Source of the DNA: Christensenella sp. UBA4263
GTDB taxonomy: Bacteria; Bacillota; Clostridia; Christensenellales; Aristaeellaceae
Assembly: GCA_002395225.1 (NCBI GenBank)
Contig: DGWH01000038.1
Coordinates: 27,777 to 91,776 of the forward strand
Length of the DNA stretch: 64,000 nt
Direction: 5' to 3'
Within the stretch, counting starts at the first letter, position 1, and each line of letters starts with the position of its first letter. Made by a program: the position numbers and the translations under genes. Below the pieces are notes generated by a model. It was not told the DNA's origin, ran no database searches, and saw nothing but the letters and a program-made list of their open reading frames with translations. This document shows positions 59,910 to 64,000 of the stretch, one piece after another.

Positions 59910-60635
59910 TCAGGAAGCGGTGGTGCGCACCAGCTGAATGTTATGAAACGCGGAAAGGGTATTGATCAGGTCGGCGTAATTCATCGTATTGGGAAGATGC
60001 AGGGTGTAGATATTGGTATAGACGTTGGGATCGTTGCTCCTGGGGTCGCCGGTGCTTTCCACGTGAAAGTCCAGATCCAGGACTTCAATGTTCTGCTTTG
60101 CAAAAAGATCATTGATGAAGGCAATGGTTTCATTGCGGTGGATAAAGCGGACTTCGACACGCTTGCTGGAATTGACAGGAATCATTTTCTGCAGCAGCAT
60201 AAGCGTCATCATGACCATGAAGCATCCGAGAAGCGCGATCCAGTAATACCCGTATCCGGCGGTCAGACCCAGACAGGCGGAATTCCACAGGGAGGCGGCG
60301 GTGGTCAGACCGGCGATCTTTTTGTTGGGCGAGGTGAAGATCGTGCCGGCACCCAGAAAGCCGATGCCGCTGATCACCTGCGCCCCCAGCCGGCCGAAGT
60401 TATAGGCGATGTGGCTGTCTCCGCCCTGCGTGGCCAGCTGGGCGGAAAACATGCTTTCGATCAGGGCGATCGAGCAGGCGCCAAGGCACACCAGCACATG
60501 CGTTCTGAGACCGGCAGGCCGGTTTTTATACTCACGTTCAACACCGACGATGGAACCGATCAGAAGGGCAATGAATACGCGGAAAACGATTTCCACATTG
60601 CTGACCGGATTTGCCGCAATAAGATTGAATGGCAT
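59910..60635 (-). CDS. MgtC/SapB-family membrane protein
   Basis: A 241-residue protein with the MgtC/SapB N-terminal membrane domain: ALLIGSIVGVEREYKNRPAG, RTHVLVCLGACSIAL, GIGFLGAGTI, GLTTAASLWNSACLGLTAGY. A C-terminal soluble ACT-like part follows (about 155-241). The family is linked to magnesium limitation and membrane potential. ATG 60635 follows GGGAG by 8 bases; ATG and TTG starts further upstream are less well spaced. A perfect 10-bp hairpin (60652-60676) sits in the leader just before the ribosome site. Confidence 0.9.
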   Translation of the reverse strand: MPFNLIAANPVSNVEIVFRVFIALLIGSIVGVEREYKNRPAGLRTHVLVCLGACSIALIESMFSAQLATQGGDSHIAYNFGRLGAQVISGIGFLGAGTIFTSPNKKIAGLTTAASLWNSACLGLTAGYGYYWIALLGCFMVMMTLMLLQKMIPVNSSKRVEVRFIHRNETIAFINDLFAKQNIEVLDLDFHVESTGDPRSNDPNVYTNIYTLHLPNTMNYADLINTLSAFHNIQLVRTTAS

Positions 60636-60651
60636 CAACATCACTCCCGGG

Positions 60652-60676
60652 AAAGATTTCCTCAAAGGAAATCTTT
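60652..60676 (-). promoter_or_regulatory. Perfect hairpin in the MgtC-like leader
   Basis: AAAGATTTCC-TCAAA-GGAAATCTTT is a 10-bp perfect stem that ends a few bases upstream of the GGGAG ribosome site of the MgtC-like gene. It may affect translation or message stability. Confidence 0.45.
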
Positions 60677-60750
60677 TATAAAGTATAAAAATATGATGGA
60701 CGGATTATAGCAAACATCTGACTAAAAATCCATAAAATCATAAAAAATCA

Positions 60751-60777
60751 CAAAAAAGGTCATCCATGGGATGACCG
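60751..60777 (-). terminator. Second terminator downstream of tRNA-Val
   Basis: On the minus strand GGTCATCC-CAT-GGATGACC (60776-60758) is followed by TTTTTTG. With the hairpin at 60787-60817 it forms a double stop for the tRNA transcript. Confidence 0.75.
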
Positions 60778-60786
60778 GAATTTGGC

Positions 60787-60817
60787 AAAAGAAAAGCGCT
60801 GACGATTGTCAGCGCTT
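60787..60817 (-). terminator. Terminator of tRNA-Val
   Basis: On the minus strand AGCGCTGAC-AATC-GTCAGCGCT (60816-60795) is a 9-bp perfect stem followed by TTTCTTTTG, immediately after the CCA end of the tRNA. Confidence 0.85.
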
Positions 60818-60818
60818 G

Positions 60819-60895
60819 TGGTGGGGTCGATAGGGCTCGAACCTACGACCTCCACGATGTCAACGTGGCGCTCTAGCCAGCTGAGCTACGACCCC
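60819..60895 (-). tRNA. tRNA-Val (anticodon GAC), CCA encoded
   Basis: The minus strand gives a full cloverleaf: acceptor GGGGTCG/CGACCCC, D-arm GCTC..GAGC, anticodon stem CCACG-TTGACAT-CGTGG with anticodon GAC (valine), T-arm with GGTTCGAGCCC, discriminator A and encoded CCA. The length with CCA is 77. Confidence 0.97.
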
Positions 60896-60908
60896 GAACA
60901 CGTCACGT

Positions 60909-60937
60909 AGTATACCTCGATTCCTGAAAAAAAGCAA
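60909..60937 (-). promoter_or_regulatory. Promoter of tRNA-Val
   Basis: On the minus strand TTGCTT (60937-60932) and TATACT (60914-60909) are 17 bases apart, ending 13 bases before the tRNA. The remaining stretch up to 61201 shows no gene. Confidence 0.75.
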
Positions 60938-61201
60938 CCCCTTTTTTGAAAAAAGTTAAAAGAAAATTCCGGGACCCGGCGGGCAGCTGCTGCGGGGAGG
61001 GACCAGAAACAAGCTGTCATCCGCGTCCGGCCGTGTTAAACTATAGCAAAGGACCGATGGTCCCGGGGGAAGAGGGACAGGTGAGACCGGTGATGCGTTC
61101 AGGACACTGACTGATTAAGCGCACCCGTGACGGTCCTGAACAGAGCTCTGAAAATGAATGATCAGGGACCTGAAACAGTTGTGTACAGAAAGGAAAACAG
61201 C

Positions 61202-62084
61202 ATGAAAATCCTCAGAATGTTTCTTGCATTCGTGGCTGTCTCTCTTTGCAGCAGCGCTCTTGCGGCAGTTGAAACGGAGGACAAAGTCTGGACAGCCCCA
61301 AAAAGCGGCTTTGAGATGACGATTCCGGAGGACTTGCAAAGCTCCAAAGGGTTTTTACGTTCAGTGACACGGGAGAGGGAGTCGATCCCGGCAGCGGGCT
61401 TGTGTCTGTACGGGTAACCTATGTCGCCATGCGAGGGGAGGAATACCGGACTCTCAAGGAGGAAGAGGTTAAGGCCTATGACGAAGGGGATATGGAAAAA
61501 ACTGAGCGAGGTTGATCTGAAAACCAGTTCGGTTGAATGGACGTTCCCCGAGGTTTACGGCATTAACAGGGGACGGGACGCGGAGAACCTTCGGGGAATC
61601 CTGCTGGAAAGGTATGCGAATCCGGCCTACTTCAGCGGGGATGAGGCGCTGTTGGCTGCGGCTGAATCTCTGTATGAGCACATGAATATCCGGGAGATTG
61701 GCGAAAAGGACGGACTGCGGTATTACCTGTGCTGGTTTAACGCAGAGGAGTACCTTTCCTTACTGGGGCAGTCAGTGACCGGCTCTGAATATCCGGATGA
61801 ATATCAGGAACTCATGGCCGGAAATGAAAAGCGGGCGGATCATCGGTCTGTGCCTGGATGCCGAGGACGGGGAGACGATGGCTGAGAGCCGGAAGATTCT
61901 GAGTGAGGCGGGGGTCAGCTATCTGAACATTGTGCCTTTTGAGGGACGGGAGGAGATGCTGCCCAACAAGGTTTATCCGACGACGGTTTTTGTCGATGAA
62001 AACGGGATCCTTTTTGATGACGTTGTCAGCGGCGCTGCCGTGGAACTGTATCCCGTGACGCTGGATAAACTCCTGAAACGGTAA
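61202..62084 (+). pseudogene. Secreted thioredoxin-like (TlpA/ResA type) protein, multiply broken
   Basis: The gene opens with a signal peptide (MKILRMFLAFVAVSLCSSAL) and reads on to SGFEMTIPEDLQSSKG. It then continues in another frame (FTFSDTGEGVDPGSGLVSV to DMEKTE), then a third (LSEVDLKTSSVEWTFPEVYG to DEYQELMAGN), and ends in a fourth stretch (RIIGLCLDAEDGETMAESRK; YPTTVFVDENGILFDD). The last piece is the second half of a TlpA-like thioredoxin domain; the first half with the CxxC active site is absent. Breaks 1 and 2 lie at G and A runs (near 61350 and 61495), and break 3 near 61820 accompanies the deletion. It is non-functional as read. Confidence 0.75.
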
Positions 62085-62120
62085 GCCTCACGGACGGTGA
62101 ATCTTCTGTCGAAAAAAGAA

Positions 62121-62171
62121 AGCCCGGAGGAGGAGCCCGGCACAGTGCCGGGCGCCTCCTCCGGGCTCTTT
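62121..62171 (+). terminator. Large two-part terminator hairpin
   Basis: AGCCCGGAGGAGG (62121-62133) pairs with CCTCCTCCGGGCT (62155-62167), enclosing a second perfect stem GCCCGGCA-CAG-TGCCGGGC, followed by CTTT. Confidence 0.85.
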
Positions 62172-62304
62172 CATAGGCGCACAGACAAAAAACGATTGAC
62201 CGCAAAAACATTTTTCCGGCGAAATCTGACAGGGAAACAGCCTGAAACAGTCATGAACTGCGTGAACAGACAGGGAAATCGGGAAAAAGGGACGGGGGGC
62301 AGAC

Positions 62305-62333
62305 TTGAAAAGGCGTGCCGATTTCATTATAAT
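62305..62333 (+). promoter_or_regulatory. Promoter of the HPr-like gene
   Basis: TTGAAA (62305-62310) and TATAAT (62328-62333) are 17 bases apart, about 90 bases before the ATG. Confidence 0.75.
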
Positions 62334-62420
62334 AAGGCATGCTTCTGTTATTGGAGGAACAGCGTTCAGAAGTGTGATGATTCTGCAGTTTAAGGCGTAG
62401 CCTGGATAAGGAGAGAAGAT

Positions 62421-62672
62421 ATGACGGTAATTAATATTCGGCTGACAATGATGACGGATGACGTGAAAAAATTTGTTGCGATCGTGAGCCGTTATCCGTA
62501 TGACATAGACTTGCGTTCCGGCAGATATGTGGTGGATGCGAAGTCGCTGCTCGGTATTTTTTCCATTGATCTCTCCAAACCGATCACCATGACGATTTAC
62601 AGCGACAGCTGTGATGATCTTCTTAAGGAAATCAAACCATATATCATTCAGGAAGAACCGGCGGAATCCTGA
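62421..62672 (+). CDS. HPr-like protein without the phosphorylated histidine
   Basis: This 83-residue protein has the HPr fold pattern: IRLTMMTDDVKKFVAIVSRY, DIDLRSGRYVVDAKSLLGIF, MTIYSDSCDDLLKEIKPYI. The histidine block at the start of helix 1 (HARPA in true HPr) is absent (MMTDDV here), so it cannot accept phosphate from PTS enzyme I in the usual way. Such HPr-like proteins are found in Clostridia with unknown roles. The DUF4364 gene starts 17 bases after its stop. Confidence 0.82.
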   Translation: MTVINIRLTMMTDDVKKFVAIVSRYPYDIDLRSGRYVVDAKSLLGIFSIDLSKPITMTIYSDSCDDLLKEIKPYIIQEEPAES

Positions 62673-62689
62673 GAGAGAGGGGGAGCATC

Positions 62690-63223
62690 ATGGGCGGAGG
62701 ACAGCGGGAAGGGCATCGGGATAAACTGACGCTGCTGTATACGCTTTTGCACATCGGAAAGTGTACAGAGGAACAGCTGGTACGTTTCAATGATGCTTTT
62801 TCCCTTATGGAAGAGTTTCAACTGTATGTCTCCCTGGGCGAACTGAAAGATGCACAGATGGTTCGGGAGGAAAAGTGCATCGAAGGGAGACTTCTGACCG
62901 TAACGGATGAAGGAAAGAAAAGCCTGGAGATGTTTGAAGGGGATGTCTGGCCCAGTGCCAAAATCCAGGTGGACATTCATGCGGAAAAATGGAGACGGAA
63001 GAACCGTGATGAACAGCAGATGCCGGCGGACTGGGTGCATACGGATGCCGGATATGTGGTGACGCTGCGGCTGCTGGAAACGGGAAACGAAATCTTCAAT
63101 CTGACACTGACGGCGGCGGATGACCAGCAAGCAGTGGCGTTTTGCAGGCGGTGGCCGGTTCAGGCATCCTATATTTATCGGACGATTATGGAAAAACTGG
63201 GTGAGGGGAAAAATGACAAATAG
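62690..63223 (+). CDS. DUF4364-family protein, winged-helix-like
   Basis: A 177-residue protein. The N-terminal part (KLTLLYTLLHIGKCTEEQLV; YVSLGELKDAQMVREEKC; LLTVTDEGKKSLEMF) looks like a winged-helix DNA-binding domain. The C-terminal half is a beta-rich DUF4364 region (AGYVVTLRLLETGNEIFNLT). It may be a transcription regulator, which is inferred from the fold pattern. AGAGAGGGGGAG precedes the ATG. Confidence 0.82.
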   Translation: MGGGQREGHRDKLTLLYTLLHIGKCTEEQLVRFNDAFSLMEEFQLYVSLGELKDAQMVREEKCIEGRLLTVTDEGKKSLEMFEGDVWPSAKIQVDIHAEKWRRKNRDEQQMPADWVHTDAGYVVTLRLLETGNEIFNLTLTAADDQQAVAFCRRWPVQASYIYRTIMEKLGEGKNDK

Positions 63224-63300
63224 CGCTGCACTTGCAGCGTTTCTTTATATCGGAGACGATGCACCGGAGTGAAGCGCCGGGTGGGACGAGGGGGACAAGG

Positions 63301-64000
63301 ATGAAAAAACTGTTTGAAAGGCGGCCGGCAGTCCTTTGGACGGGAGCTTTTCTGTTTGCCTTTCTGCTGGCAGTGGGGATTCCCAATGAGCTGGGCAGAC
63401 CGTTCAGTCTGCCGGTAACGCTGGGCATCTGTGCCGCGCTGGTGATTCCGCTGCTGCTGGTGCTGTTTTTCCTGTTTCACCTTCAGCCCGGCAGCGTCGA
63501 TCTGGTGCAAAAACCGCTGCCCTCCGGGAAATGGCTGGTTCTGGGTCTTGTGGCCTGCTATGTGCCGGCGTTCCTGATTCTGTGTCCGGGCACGTTTGCC
63601 TATGATGTTCCGTTTCAGCTGAAACAGTTTTTCGTCGGCCCGTATTCGGATCACCATCCGATTCTCCATACACTGTTCATGGGCGCGCTGATCGGCCTTG
63701 GAAAAGGCATCGGTCAGGTGAACGCGGGGGCGATTCTCTATACACTAGTTCAGATTCTGCTGCTGAGCGGCTGCTTTGTGCGATGTGTCCAGTCCATCGG
63801 GGAACAGTGCGGGACCCGGACGGCGCTTTTCTCCTATCTGTTCTTTGCCCTTTATCCGCTTCATATGCTGATGGCCGGAACGGCAACCAAGGACACGCTT
63901 TTCAGCGGCACCTTCGCGCTGGCGCTGTGCCTGATTTATCAGAAAATGCGGTTTGGCGTGCGCAACCGGGAAAACGGACGGATGATTCTGGCGATTGTGC
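63301..64000 (+). CDS. Polytopic membrane protein, DUF6020-like, 5' part
   Basis: The gene runs off the right edge, with 233 codons visible. About six hydrophobic segments are seen. Between them, CPGTFAYDVPFQLKQF and YSDHHPILHTLFMG form conserved-looking extracytoplasmic loops with Asp and two His, like those of large membrane glycosyltransferase-type proteins (DUF6020). A function in envelope glycan assembly is a guess. ATG 63301 follows GGGGGACAAGG. Confidence 0.75.
   Translation, partial: MKKLFERRPAVLWTGAFLFAFLLAVGIPNELGRPFSLPVTLGICAALVIPLLLVLFFLFHLQPGSVDLVQKPLPSGKWLVLGLVACYVPAFLILCPGTFAYDVPFQLKQFFVGPYSDHHPILHTLFMGALIGLGKGIGQVNAGAILYTLVQILLLSGCFVRCVQSIGEQCGTRTALFSYLFFALYPLHMLMAGTATKDTLFSGTFALALCLIYQKMRFGVRNRENGRMILAIV

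Noticed and set aside
1..64000. CRISPR array.
   Set aside because: No regularly spaced direct repeats were seen; the dispersed hairpin repeats are far apart and irregular.

Overview
The window looks like a chromosome segment of a Gram-positive anaerobe of the class Clostridia with moderate-to-high GC. The evidence is the Clostridia-type families (DUF4364, the HPr-like protein, the PD-(D/E)XK ATPase), an LPRTG sorting signal, sigma-A type promoters (TTGACA-17-TATAAT) and strong AGGAGG ribosome sites. Two ABC substrate-binding proteins carry cleavable signal peptides without a lipobox cysteine. I cannot name the genus.

Layout. 1-3430: the end of an acyl-CoA synthetase, a membrane protein, an SGNH hydrolase and a NifX-like/SlyD-like fusion. 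3494-12041: a polar amino-acid ABC importer followed by argF-carA-carB, in which the carB frame continues into a diaminopimelate epimerase domain that lacks one catalytic cysteine. 12044-13365: small accessory genes on the minus strand. 13554-22575: a large secreted repeat protein, a hybrid sensor kinase translationally coupled to a solute-binding lipoprotein, and a MATE exporter. 22612-24668: a remnant of an EAL gene followed by an intact GGDEF/EAL gene. 24770-29490: an accessory, partly decayed region with a frameshifted AAA/PD-(D/E)XK gene, several gene fragments, long inverted repeats, thpR and a small orphan gene.

29775-46053 (minus strand): one compact operon of 18 genes for cobalamin synthesis. 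It starts from a TTGACG-17-TAGAAT promoter and a cobalamin riboswitch with an intrinsic terminator. The order is FecCD-type permease, ATPase with an extra C-terminal domain, cbiET, cbiF, cbiG, cbiD, cobA, cbiC, cbiA, cobD, cbiJ, cbiP, cbiB, cobT, cobU, cobS, a short cobU-like gene and cobC. CbiL, CbiH, a cobalt chelatase and the transporter binding protein are not in the window.

46166-48646: a helicase closely resembling mitochondrial SUV3. 48657-49989: an LPRTG surface protein (minus strand). 50170-58880: a galactoside locus with a GH42 beta-galactosidase, a GH31 glycosidase and an MglBAC-type sugar importer, ending in a small coiled-coil membrane protein. 58976-64000: a secreted protein, MgtC/SapB, tRNA-Val(GAC), a broken thioredoxin-like gene, an HPr-like protein, DUF4364 and the start of a polytopic membrane protein.

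A short hairpin repeat (stem CTGTCGC/GCGACAG) occurs five times between genes at 16.8, 24.8, 28.5, 29.5 and 36.3 kb. Its arms show compensating changes, so it appears to be a dispersed structured element. The most unusual items are the CarB-DapF fusion, the NifX-metal linker-FKBP fusion, this repeat family, the SUV3-like helicase, and the long duplicated-hairpin leader before the beta-galactosidase.
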